The position numbers and the translations under genes were made by a program. Shown in pieces: positions 55,472-63,876 of a stretch of DNA of 64,000 bases (the first letter of the stretch is position 1; each line of letters begins with the position of its first letter). This stretch comes from DAITQM01 sp039794245 (GTDB taxonomy: Bacteria > Pseudomonadota > Gammaproteobacteria > Xanthomonadales > Wenzhouxiangellaceae). The notes beneath the pieces are model-generated. The model was not told the DNA's origin. It saw nothing but the letters and a program-made list of their open reading frames with translations, and did no database searches. The stretch is taken from the NCBI GenBank assembly GCA_039794245.1, contig JBDIVS010000014.1, positions 17,188-81,187 on the forward strand, in the 5' to 3' direction.

Positions 55472-56922
55472 CGACGCTGCTCGTGATGACGGTGGGCCAG
55501 ACCGACGTGCAGCTCGTCTTGAACGAGCAGCGGCACAAGCTCGACGGCAACACTTGCGGCACACTGCACGACGCCATCAAGAAGCGCTCGTGGTCAGTGG
55601 TCGAAGCCCCGAAAGGCAGGAGTCGAGATCTCATCAAGGACTTACCCGAGGGCTACCTGCACCTCTGCACGCCGAAGCTCGACGCCGTACTCACGCACCT
55701 CGCCCCTTCACTACCTACGTCGGTACTCCTCCTCGAGACGAGGCGGCAGGATGCGAGGGACCCGCGCCTCGCGGGCGAGGTGATGGAGCGCCGACTGCGC
55801 GATCGCGGCGTAGAGAACGTCACGCGCGTGGCGTTTCTGACCGGAGATGAGCAGCTCGAAGATCCGTCGAACGAGGTCGACGCGGTCGTTCGGCGCTCGG
55901 TGGTCGCCACGCTGTCGGACGCCATACGTCGCGCCACAGCGAGCCTGAAGCCAGAGGACCTCGTGTTCGTGGCAACGACGGGCGGCCTCGCGGCAGCCAA
56001 CGAGCTCATCAACGAGCTGGTGCGTCTGCACTGCGTCGGCGGGCCGAGGGTCACGGCGCTTGAGGTGCCCGATGGTGATCGCGCCAACCAAGGCGATCGA
56101 GCTGTCGAAGAGAAGTTCCACCCCGCAGCCGGCTACCGCGCCCGATGGCACGCGCTCTCCCTCGTCGAGAAGGGCAACCTCCTCGGCGCGTGGGGTGCTG
56201 TCAGTCACCTCGAAGGCGCGCCTGGCCAGGAGTGGACGCAGGTCATCAAATGGCTGGCGCACTTTGCCTCATCGCTCCCGCTGCCTGCGGGCTGCGACCT
56301 CGCGGTCTTGAGCCATCAGTGCATGGCGGTACGCGCCGCGCTGCGCGTCGAGCTGGCGCTTCGCGCGGGCGACATCCCGAGAGCGGTTCACGGCACCGTT
56401 TCGTTCTTCGAGGCCGCGCTCTGGGACAGGCTGCTCGAGCACTTCGAGCGCGATCCGCAGGACGCTCGGTGGTTGAAACTGAAGGCTGGCGCGATGGCGC
56501 CAACCGGCAAGCTCCTTCGTGAGGGTGTCGATGACGACAAGAACCGCCCCTTCGAGAGCAAGTCGCGCCCCGATGGTCAGGCATGGTTCTGGTTCCACGA
56601 GAGTGGAGCCGGGCGGTTCGCCCGTGACTACGTGAAGAGTGATCCGCTCAAGTCGCTGCTCGACGCCGTCGAGAAGGTAAAGGAGCTGCGCAACGACGTA
56701 GCACACAATGAGCCGACGCCGGCGCTCATGGACGATGCTCGTGGTCGTATGAAGGACGCGGCACTGTGGTCCTCGACCAACGGGTTCATCTCCCAGCCTC
56801 TCGTCCAGGCTGTGCTGCAGGAGCTCGGGGAGCAGCATCCTGAGGTGCTCTGCACCGAACTCGTTGCAGGTGTTCGCTCACGGTTGTTGGAAGCCTCACG
56901 GGTAGCGAGGAGCGAGGGCTGA
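55468..56922 (+). CDS. CARF-HEPN ribonuclease (Csm6/Csx1-like)
   Basis: 484 residues. The N-terminal third is Rossmann-like: LLVMTVGQTDVQLVL at the first strand and LVFVATTGGLAAANELINEL (about 165-184), the usual CARF ligand loops. The C-terminal part is helical with the HEPN catalytic motif RNDVAH (408-413, RNxxxH). Csm6/Csx1 proteins cleave RNA when cyclic oligoadenylate binds CARF, so this is the expected effector of the Cas10-like cyclase three genes upstream. Start ATG 55468; TGATG overlap with DUF499. Confidence 0.83.
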   Translation: MTTLLVMTVGQTDVQLVLNEQRHKLDGNTCGTLHDAIKKRSWSVVEAPKGRSRDLIKDLPEGYLHLCTPKLDAVLTHLAPSLPTSVLLLETRRQDARDPRLAGEVMERRLRDRGVENVTRVAFLTGDEQLEDPSNEVDAVVRRSVVATLSDAIRRATASLKPEDLVFVATTGGLAAANELINELVRLHCVGGPRVTALEVPDGDRANQGDRAVEEKFHPAAGYRARWHALSLVEKGNLLGAWGAVSHLEGAPGQEWTQVIKWLAHFASSLPLPAGCDLAVLSHQCMAVRAALRVELALRAGDIPRAVHGTVSFFEAALWDRLLEHFERDPQDARWLKLKAGAMAPTGKLLREGVDDDKNRPFESKSRPDGQAWFWFHESGAGRFARDYVKSDPLKSLLDAVEKVKELRNDVAHNEPTPALMDDARGRMKDAALWSSTNGFISQPLVQAVLQELGEQHPEVLCTELVAGVRSRLLEASRVARSEG

Positions 56923-59900
56923 TGGCCATCTCGAATCACGAGCGCGTCGGCAAGGCCATGGACCTGCTCGAGCAGGGCCTGGCGCCGTTCATCGAGCGAG
57001 AGCTCAAGAACGTCTACACGGACCAGGCGCGCGCCCAGGCCGCTCGGCTCATGGGCGAGGACCGCCTCCTCGCCGACAAGCCCATCGCGAAGTGGGACGC
57101 GGCCGCGCTCCTCAGGCTGATGTGGGAAGCCTGGAACGACGTCTTCCGGAAGACGCTCGGTCCGGCGGAGCGAACTCTCGTGCGCGAGCTCCAGGACGTG
57201 CGCAACAAGTGGGCGCATCAGGAGCCGTTCTCGAGCGACGACGCCGATCGCGCGCTCGACTCGATGGCGCGCCTGCTCACGGCCATCTCGGCCCCGCAGG
57301 CGGACGAGGTCAACAAGATGAAGCTCGAGCTGCGCCGGCTCACCTTCGACGAGCAGGTGCGCAGCGAGAAGCGCAAGGCGGGCGGCTCGCTGATCGAGGC
57401 GGCCGCCTCCGGCACGCTCAAGCCCTGGCGGGAGATCGTCACGCCGCACGCCGACGTGGCGAGCGGGCGCTACCGGCAGGCGGAGTTCGCCGCCGACCTC
57501 TGGCAGGTGCACCTGGGCGAAGGCGCGGACGAGTACAGGAAGCCACAGGAGTTCTTCCGGCGCACCTATCTCACCGAGAGCTTGAAGCGTCTCCTCGTGG
57601 GTGCCGTGCAGCGTCTCGCGGGCCAGGACGGCGACCCGGTGGTGCAGCTCCAGACCAACTTCGGCGGCGGCAAGACCCACTCGATGCTGGCGCTCTACCA
57701 CCTGTTCTCCGGCGCGAACCCGAGTGAGCTGGCGGGCGTGGACGCGATGCTGGCCGAGGCCGGCGTGAAGCGCCTGCCCAAGGCAAAGTGCGTGGTGCTG
57801 GTGGGGAACAAGATTTCGCCCGGGAATCCCGTGACAAAGCCGGACGGAACAGTCGTGCGAACCCTTTGGGGCGAGCTGGCATGGCAACTTGGCGGCAAAA
57901 AGGCGTTCGCGCGCGTCAAGGCTGACGACGAGAGGGCCACCAATCCGGGCGATGTACTGCGTGAGCTACTCAAGGAGTACGGACCGTGCCTGATCCTGGT
58001 TGACGAGTGGGTGGCCTACGCGCGCCAGCTTCACGACCAGAGTGACCTGCCGGCCGGCGGCTTCGAGACGCAGTTCACCTTCGCCCAGGCGCTCACGGAA
58101 TCCGCCAAGCTCGCCGGCAACTGCCTGCTGGTGATCTCGCTGCCGGCATCCGACACGGGGGGCTCGCCGCACACGGCCGCCGACGATGCGGAAGTGGGCG
58201 GCATCCGTGGGCGCGAAGCGCTCGATCGGCTGCGCAACGTGGTCGGGCGCGTGGAGTCGTCGTGGCGGCCGGCGACCGCCGAAGAAGGTTTTGAGATCGT
58301 GCGCCGGCGGCTGTTCGAGCCGCTGGCCGGGCCGGACGCCTTTAAGAGCCGCGACGTGACCGCGCGCGCCTTCGCCGACCTGTATCACGCGCAAGCGGCC
58401 GAGTTCCCGCCGGAGTGCAAGGGCGGCGACTACGAGAAGCGCATCCAGGCGGCGTACCCGATCCACCCGGAGATCTTCGACCGGCTCTACACCGACTGGT
58501 CCACGCTGCTCAAGTTCCAGCGCACACGCGGCGTGCTGCGCCTGATGGCGGCGGTGATCCACAGCCTGTGGGAGAAGGGGGACCGCAATCCGCTCATCCT
58601 GCCGTCCACGGTGCCGATCGACGATCCGCGCGTGCAGTCCGAGCTGACGCGTTACCTCTCGGACAACTGGGCGCCCATCATCGAGAAGGACGTGGACGGG
58701 CCGGGCTCGCTGCCGCTCAAGATCGACGGGGAGCAGCCCAACCTCGGCAAGCTGCACGCGACGCGGCGCGTGGCGCGCACCATCTACCTCGGCTCCGCGC
58801 CCACGGCAGCGGCCGCACACCGCGGCCTCGAGGACCGGCGCGTCAAGCTCGGTTGCGTGATGCCAGGCGAATCCCCGGCGGTGTTCGGCGACGCGCTGCG
58901 GCGGCTCGCCGCGGCGGCCACCTACCTCTATCAGGATGGGCCGCGCTTCTGGTACGCCACGCAGCCGACGGTCACCAAGCTCGCCGAGGACCGTGCCGAG
59001 CAGCTCAAGCGTGACCCCGACCAGGTGGCAGAGGAGTTGGACAAGCGGTTACGCGCGGATCTGCGCAAGCCGGGCGACTTCTCGCGCATCCACCCGCTGC
59101 CGCGCACCGGCGCCGACGTGCCCGACGACCTCGATGCGCGGCTCGTGGTGCTGCCCGCCGAGCACACGTACACCAAGGAAGCCGGCAGCGCGGCCGAGAC
59201 GGCGGCGCGGGCGATCCTCGAGTCGCGCGGCAACACGCCGCGGCTCTACCGCAACACGCTGGTCTTCCTTGCTGCGGACAAGGTGCGCCTGCAGGACCTC
59301 GACGAGGCGGTGCGACGGTTCCTGGCGTGGGAGTCGATCCTTGCCGAGAAGGAGGCGTTGAACCTCGACCCGCACCAGGTGCGCCAGGCCGAGACCCAGA
59401 AGCAGGCGGCTGACGGCGCCGTCACGGCGCGGTTGCCGGAGACCTACCAGTGGTTGCTCGTGCCGGAGCAGGCCAACCCGCAGGCCGCGACCACGTGGCA
59501 GGCGGTGCGGCTTTCGGGAAGCGAAGCGCTTGCCGTGCGCGCGAGCAAGAAGCTCAGGAGCGACGAGACGCTGGTGCTCTCGCTCGGTTCGACGATCCTG
59601 CGGAAACATCTCGATGGCGTGCCGCTGTGGCGGGGCGATCACGTTGCCGTGAAGCAGCTCGTCGAGGACTTTGCGCGATACTTGTACCTGCCGCGGCTCG
59701 CGGGGCCGGAAGTGCTCGTGCATGCGATGCGCGAGGGCATCGCGCTGCTCACCTGGCAGGCGGACACATTCGCCTACGCGGAGCGCTACGACGAGGCCAC
59801 GGCGCGGTACCAGGGACTGCGGGGCGGGCAAGTCGCGTCACTCTCGCCCGACAGCCCGGGCATGCTGGTCAAGCCGGACGTGGCGCGGCGGCAGATGGAT

Positions 59901-60284
59901 GCCGAAGCACGCGCTGCGACTGCATCGAACGCGTCGGGTACTGAGCCCGGCACAGGCGCTGGTGCGCCGGGGGCCGATGGCGCTTCTACCGGAGCTGCCG
60001 GCGCTGCCGGCGCTGCCCCTGGCGCGGTCGAGACTGCGAAGAAGGCGGCGCCACGTCGGTTCTACGGCACGGTCAAGCTCGATCCGGCGTGCGTCGGGCG
60101 TGACGCCAGCCGCATCGCCGACGAGGTGATCGCGCACCTGGCTGGTCAGCTCGGCGCGGAGGTCACGGTCACGCTCGAAGTCGAAGCGAAGCTGCCCGGC
60201 GGGGCTTCGGATCAGATCGTCCGCACGGTCACCGAGAACAGCCGGACGTTGAAGTTCACGAGTCATGGGTTCGAAAGCGAGTAG
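56922..60284 (+). CDS. DUF499 AAA ATPase with N-terminal Swt1-type HEPN domain
   Basis: 1,120 residues. The N-terminal 130 residues are a Swt1-like HEPN domain with ELQDVRNKWAHQEP (RNKWAH at 94-99, RNxxxH). The P-loop is QTNFGGGKTHSMLALYHLFS (about 247-266) and LILVDEWVAYARQ is Walker B. DUF499 proteins are ATPases found with DUF1156 methylases in defence islands. A Gly/Ala-rich linker (around 1,010-1,045) precedes a C-terminal domain DPACVGRDASRIADEVIAHL. Last gene of the operon. Confidence 0.9.
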   Translation: MAISNHERVGKAMDLLEQGLAPFIERELKNVYTDQARAQAARLMGEDRLLADKPIAKWDAAALLRLMWEAWNDVFRKTLGPAERTLVRELQDVRNKWAHQEPFSSDDADRALDSMARLLTAISAPQADEVNKMKLELRRLTFDEQVRSEKRKAGGSLIEAAASGTLKPWREIVTPHADVASGRYRQAEFAADLWQVHLGEGADEYRKPQEFFRRTYLTESLKRLLVGAVQRLAGQDGDPVVQLQTNFGGGKTHSMLALYHLFSGANPSELAGVDAMLAEAGVKRLPKAKCVVLVGNKISPGNPVTKPDGTVVRTLWGELAWQLGGKKAFARVKADDERATNPGDVLRELLKEYGPCLILVDEWVAYARQLHDQSDLPAGGFETQFTFAQALTESAKLAGNCLLVISLPASDTGGSPHTAADDAEVGGIRGREALDRLRNVVGRVESSWRPATAEEGFEIVRRRLFEPLAGPDAFKSRDVTARAFADLYHAQAAEFPPECKGGDYEKRIQAAYPIHPEIFDRLYTDWSTLLKFQRTRGVLRLMAAVIHSLWEKGDRNPLILPSTVPIDDPRVQSELTRYLSDNWAPIIEKDVDGPGSLPLKIDGEQPNLGKLHATRRVARTIYLGSAPTAAAAHRGLEDRRVKLGCVMPGESPAVFGDALRRLAAAATYLYQDGPRFWYATQPTVTKLAEDRAEQLKRDPDQVAEELDKRLRADLRKPGDFSRIHPLPRTGADVPDDLDARLVVLPAEHTYTKEAGSAAETAARAILESRGNTPRLYRNTLVFLAADKVRLQDLDEAVRRFLAWESILAEKEALNLDPHQVRQAETQKQAADGAVTARLPETYQWLLVPEQANPQAATTWQAVRLSGSEALAVRASKKLRSDETLVLSLGSTILRKHLDGVPLWRGDHVAVKQLVEDFARYLYLPRLAGPEVLVHAMREGIALLTWQADTFAYAERYDEATARYQGLRGGQVASLSPDSPGMLVKPDVARRQMDAEARAATASNASGTEPGTGAGAPGADGASTGAAGAAGAAPGAVETAKKAAPRRFYGTVKLDPACVGRDASRIADEVIAHLAGQLGAEVTVTLEVEAKLPGGASDQIVRTVTENSRTLKFTSHGFESE

Positions 60285-60319
60285 CCCATAGCGCTTCATC
60301 GTGCACGACGAAGGCAGGC

Positions 60320-60353
60320 GCCTAACAACCGGTTGCAGCGGACGGTCCGCTGC
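60320..60353 (+). repeat. Truncated attC at the right edge of the defence island
   Basis: GCCTAAC (60320-60326) is a consensus R'' box. GCAGCGGAC-G-GTCCGCTGC (60335-60353) is a perfect hairpin of the attC stem. The 3' half and crossover box are absent; the sequence passes straight into the interior of a group II intron reverse transcriptase. It resembles the attC at 63,822. Confidence 0.75.
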
Positions 60354-61012
60354 GCGGCCCGCTGTCGCCGGTACTGGCTAACGTGGTGCTGGATGAACTG
60401 GACTGGGAGCTGGACCGGCGCGGCCACCGCTTCGTCCGCTATGCTGACGACTGCCAGATTCTGGTACGCAGTCAGCGTGCGGGCGAACGGGTGATGAACA
60501 GCATCAAGCGCTTGATCGAAGACTCACTCCGGCTCGCAGTGAATACACGAAAGAGCGCGGTCGACCGGCCGTGGAAGCGCCAGTTCCTGGGTGTTACGGT
60601 CACCCGCGGGGATCACCGGCTGAAAGTGTCACCCAAGGCACTGGCCCGGTTGAAAATCCGCTTGCGGGCACTGACCCGCCGCACGAGAGGCCACCGTTTG
60701 GCTGATGTCGTAGCAGACTTGAGAGACTACCTGCTTGGTTGGAAAGCGTACTTTGGTATATCCGAGGTACCGAGCCCGCTGCGCGAGATCGACAAATGGC
60801 TGCGGCGTCGATTACGCTGTTATCTCTGGAAGCAATGGGGCCGTTCGGGTTACCGCCAGCTTCGCTGCCTGGGCGTGAGCGTGCGCGATGCCTGGCAGAT
60901 GGCCAAATCGGCCCACGGGCCGTGGCGGCTGTCTCACACCCCAGCGCTGTCGCGGGCTTTGCCTGCGAAGTACTTTGCGGAATTGGGGCTACCGAGCCTG
61001 GTGGGGCGGTAG
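60354..61012 (+). pseudogene. 3' half of a group II intron reverse transcriptase/maturase
   Basis: Frame begins abruptly with RGPLSPVLANVVLDELDWEL (RT motif 4), then RFVRYADDCQILVRS (YADD catalytic site), RQFLGVTVTRGDHRLKVSP and the maturase X domain SGYRQLRCLGVSVRDAWQMA. About 220 of the usual 420 or so residues remain; the first four RT motifs are missing. No usable start is evident. It belongs with the intron 3' end that follows. Confidence 0.92.
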
Positions 61013-61099
61013 CGATGTTCATCGAACCGCTGTGGTACGTGATCCGTATGCCCGGTGGTGTGGGAGGAGAGGCACCGTAAGGTGCCTCCCTATCCCGAT
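61013..61099 (+). mobile_element. 3' end of the group II intron (domains V and VI)
   Basis: After the RT stop the sequence GGTACGTGATCCGTATGCCC with GGTGGTGTGGGAGG has the look of bacterial class C domain V. AGAGGCACC-GTAA-GGTGCCTC forms a domain VI hairpin, and the intron ends in TATCCCGAT. The next bases TAGACGG complete the attC crossover box of the MAPEG cassette, which fixes the 3' boundary near 61,099. Confidence 0.8.
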
Positions 61100-61126
61100 T
61101 AGACGGCGGAACAAGCCGAGGTCAAG

Positions 61127-61519
61127 ATGATCGACCACGTCTCGATCCCGGTAAAGGACCTTGACCGCGCCGCGGGATTCTACGATGCTGTGCTGGCAAC
61201 GCTTGGCCTGCGGCGTCGCAAAGAACGCCCCGGCGCGATCGGGTACGGACCTGAAGAGCGGCCAGCGCCCGTATTCTGGATCCTGGCAGGCGAAGAGCCC
61301 AGCCATGCGAGTTCGGGTTCCGGTCTCCACATCAGCTTTCAAGCGCCGACTCGGGCGAGCGTCGACGCTTTTCACGCTACCGCACTGCGCCGCGGCGCCA
61401 AGGATGCCGGCCCGCCTGGGGTAAGACCGCACTATACTATGCCGTTCTACGGGGCCTTCGTCCTCGATCTCGACGGGTTCAAGATTGAAGCCGTTTGCCG
61501 CGCACCCGAGCAGGCATGA
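61127..61519 (+). CDS. VOC family (glyoxalase/dioxygenase superfamily) protein, integron cassette
   Basis: 130 residues of the vicinal oxygen chelate fold: IDHVSIPVKDLDRAAGFYDA at the N-terminus with a metal His, LHISFQAPTRASVDAFHATA in the middle, and YGAFVLDLDGFKIEAV with the terminal Glu. Proteins of this type include glyoxalases and resistance proteins; substrate unknown. It starts 27 nt after the restored attC crossover and is followed by its own attC. Confidence 0.88.
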   Translation: MIDHVSIPVKDLDRAAGFYDAVLATLGLRRRKERPGAIGYGPEERPAPVFWILAGEEPSHASSGSGLHISFQAPTRASVDAFHATALRRGAKDAGPPGVRPHYTMPFYGAFVLDLDGFKIEAVCRAPEQA

Positions 61520-61597
61520 ACCACTCGGGCCTGATGACCATCGCGCTTCATGAGAGAGCATTCCTATGCCGTGGCGGAGTTCGGCGGTCGCGCCGCC

Positions 61598-61688
61598 GTC
61601 TAACAAAGCGTTGGAGCCGACCGCCGCGCAACCGGGAGAACTCCATGCGGGCGCTGGTGGGAGGCGGCTCAACGCCAAGTCGTTAGGT
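61598..61688 (+). repeat. attC of the VOC cassette
   Basis: R'' GTCTAAC (61598-61604) and R' GTTAGGT (61682-61688) bound a 91-nt imperfect inverted repeat; AGCGTTGGAGCCGACCGCC pairs with GGCGGCTCAACGC. Complete, apparently recombination-competent site. Confidence 0.88.
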
Positions 61689-61711
61689 TTCACGACCGAG
61701 GTCTCTTCACC

Positions 61712-62104
61712 ATGAAATTCATATCTACTTTCGCCCTTTTCTTCTTTTTGTTCGTCCCACAAGCAAACGCCGAAGAAATTTGTGACGTCGTGAAAGGTGC
61801 AGTGTTGATTGCCCAAGACGACAAGAATACTTTCCTCGGAAAAATTGCAAACGCGTACGACTCTGAATCCATATTCAATGAATACGGAACCTACGGCAGT
61901 GAATACAATTCCGCGTCTATCTGGAACGAGTACGCAACATTTGGAAGTAAGTACAGCAGCTATTCGCCACACAATTCCTACACATCCACGCCGCCGATGA
62001 TCATTAAGAATAGAAAAATTCTTGGCTATCTCAGTGCCAACAAGAGCCTCAAATCGTCCATATCTCCGAATTTACTCAAGGCCCTCTGCAAGGATGAGTT
62101 GTAA
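61712..62104 (+). CDS. Small exported protein of unknown function, integron cassette
   Basis: 130 residues. Clear signal peptide (ISTFALFFFLFVPQANA) with cleavage after AxA, then CDVVKGAVLIAQDDKNTFLG and repeated Tyr/Asn-rich turns (NEYGTYGSEYNSASIWNEYA). The motif pair NEYGTYGSEY / NEYATFGSKY is an internal repeat. Similar small secreted proteins with SIWNEYG repeats are common in cassettes and phages; function unknown. AT-rich codons differ strongly from the chromosome left of intI. Confidence 0.8.
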   Translation: MKFISTFALFFFLFVPQANAEEICDVVKGAVLIAQDDKNTFLGKIANAYDSESIFNEYGTYGSEYNSASIWNEYATFGSKYSSYSPHNSYTSTPPMIIKNRKILGYLSANKSLKSSISPNLLKALCKDEL

Positions 62105-62109
62105 ATGAA

Positions 62110-62196
62110 ACCTAACCCGGCGGTCGACCCCGCTCCCTTCGGTCGCTGGACGCTGCGCGATGACGCCGCGTAGCGACAGTCACCTCTACGTTAGGT
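62110..62196 (+). repeat. attC of the small exported-protein cassette
   Basis: R'' ACCTAAC (62110-62116) and R' GTTAGGT (62190-62196) bound an 87-nt element; GGTCGCT (around 62141) pairs with AGCGAC (around 62172). The stem is less regular than in its neighbours. Confidence 0.75.
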
Positions 62197-62228
62197 CTCA
62201 CGAAAGCGATGGTGTTGAGAGGAAAAGA

Positions 62229-63203
62229 ATGAAGACAAAAAACCAGACCCTGTTCGATCAGGATAGCACGATTTCCGACGAGTTCGCACCATCGGAATCT
62301 GTCGTCGTATATCCCGGCGACTGCCTTGATCTGTTGAAATCCATACCGGATGAATCGCTCCAGCTTGTTGTCACCTCTCCCCCATACAACATTGGCAAGG
62401 AGTACGAAAAAAAGCTTCATCTTGATTCGTACCTCCACCAGCAAGCTCAGGTCATTGCCGAGTGTGCGCGTGTTCTATCATCCGAAGGCAGCATTTGCTG
62501 GCAGGTTGGTAATTACGTTGATAGAGGAGCGATCACCCCTTTGGACACCGTTATCTATCCCATTTTTTCAGGTCTCGGCCTAAGGATGCGTAATCGGATC
62601 ATCTGGCACTTCGAGCACGGGCTCCATTGCAGTCGCCGATTTTCCGGACGGTACGAAACGATTGTTTGGTTCACTAAATCGGACGATTACATCTTCAATC
62701 TTGATCCAGTGCGCATACCCCAGAAATACCCCGGAAAAAAGTATTTCAAAGGTCCGAAAGCCGGTCAGTATTCGTGCAACCCGCTCGGCAAGAACCCTGG
62801 GGACTTGTGGATAATTCCGAATGTAAAAAGCAACCATGTCGAGAAAACAGAGCATCCGTGCCAGTTTCCCGTTGAGCTGATTGAACGCTTGGTGCTTTCG
62901 CTTTCAAATGAGGGAGATTGGGTAATGGACCCATTCCTTGGAACAGGCACATCAATCATCGCCGCCCTTCGTCATGGGCGTCGGGGCGTTGGAGCGGAGA
63001 CCGTCCCCAAGTATGTTGATCTTGCACGAGAGCGAATCCGGCAAGAAATCGCCGGGGTGTTGCGAACCCGTCCCATGGATAGGCCCGTGTATGACCCTGT
63101 AGAAGGCGGGAATAGTCTTACTGTGGTCCCCTGGGACAAAAAGGATTCCGAGCAGATGACATTGCTTGAAAAGAGCGCAAAGTATGGAAAGGGATCCCGA
63201 TGA
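62229..63203 (+). CDS. Type II DNA methyltransferase (N4-cytosine or N6-adenine, beta class)
   Basis: 324 residues. Catalytic motif TSPPYN (49-54) comes before the SAM loop DPFLGTGTS (234-242), the beta-class order shared by M.BglII-like enzymes. ETIVWFTKSDDYIFNLDPVR and GDLWIIPNV are the expected intervening motifs. The ATG at 62229 with GGAAAAGA upstream is the start; the frame upstream is attC. Its stop overlaps the endonuclease start by ATGA. Together they form a two-gene restriction-modification cassette. Confidence 0.9.
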   Translation: MKTKNQTLFDQDSTISDEFAPSESVVVYPGDCLDLLKSIPDESLQLVVTSPPYNIGKEYEKKLHLDSYLHQQAQVIAECARVLSSEGSICWQVGNYVDRGAITPLDTVIYPIFSGLGLRMRNRIIWHFEHGLHCSRRFSGRYETIVWFTKSDDYIFNLDPVRIPQKYPGKKYFKGPKAGQYSCNPLGKNPGDLWIIPNVKSNHVEKTEHPCQFPVELIERLVLSLSNEGDWVMDPFLGTGTSIIAALRHGRRGVGAETVPKYVDLARERIRQEIAGVLRTRPMDRPVYDPVEGGNSLTVVPWDKKDSEQMTLLEKSAKYGKGSR

Positions 63204-63811
63204 AGATCGCCGAGACGTATTCCCATCTAAATGGACTTGAGTTCCTTCTCGTTCACAGGCCAAGCCTTTGGCAAGAGATTCAATCAGTCGTAGCGGCAGT
63301 GGATGCCAATAAGTGCCGAACGAAAGTTTCCAAAGAAAAGACAATGAAGGGCAAGCTTCTATTCAGTCCTATTGACATGAACGCTGCATTCAATCGCTTT
63401 CTTCGGAAGAAATCTTGGGAGGAAAGCCGAGTGAGCTACTGGGTCACTAAGAGTGAAAAGCTGATTCGTAAGACGATTACAATGTCGGCGCAGGAACAGA
63501 AGCGGGAAATAGAAGCCGCTGGCGAGACGCCAATCTTTAGCTACAACCAGACTGATTTCGTCAAGGATCGCGTCGCCGTTGAAGTTCAGTTTGGCAAATA
63601 CGCGTTTGTTGCTTACGATCTCTTCGTCAAGCACCTTGCCTTCTATGTGGGTGATCGTATTGACGTGGGAATCGAAATTCTCCCGATGAAATCCCTTCAA
63701 AGCCAGATGAGTTCAGGAGTCGCCTATTATGAGGGCGAGTTCTACAATGTTGTTCGTCAAGGACGAGGCGTTCCGGCGGTACCACTCGTACTTATTGGTA
63801 TTGAACCATGA
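63200..63811 (+). CDS. BglII-family type II restriction endonuclease
   Basis: 203 residues. FSYNQTDFVKDRVAVEVQFG, then KYAFVAYDLFVKHLAFY, is the core of the BglII/BstYI-type fold; D119, E128 and Q130 reproduce the D-x8-E-x-Q active-site spacing of R.BglII. The recognition site cannot be read from sequence, though the family cuts GATC-centred hexamers. Coupled to the methylase gene by a 4-nt overlap. Confidence 0.85.
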   Translation: MKIAETYSHLNGLEFLLVHRPSLWQEIQSVVAAVDANKCRTKVSKEKTMKGKLLFSPIDMNAAFNRFLRKKSWEESRVSYWVTKSEKLIRKTITMSAQEQKREIEAAGETPIFSYNQTDFVKDRVAVEVQFGKYAFVAYDLFVKHLAFYVGDRIDVGIEILPMKSLQSQMSSGVAYYEGEFYNVVRQGRGVPAVPLVLIGIEP

Positions 63812-63821
63812 AGGTGTTGAG

Positions 63822-63876
63822 ACCTAACAACGACATGCAGCGGACGGCGCTTCGCGCCGCCGCTGAGCACGAGCGT
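63822..63876 (+). repeat. attC of the restriction-modification cassette, interrupted by intron copy 2
   Basis: R'' ACCTAAC (63822-63828) followed by GCAGCGGACGGCG-CTTCG-CGCCGCCGCTG hairpin and GAGCACGAGCGT. The crossover box is split after CGT by the intron, at the same position as in the MAPEG attC. Confidence 0.85.
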
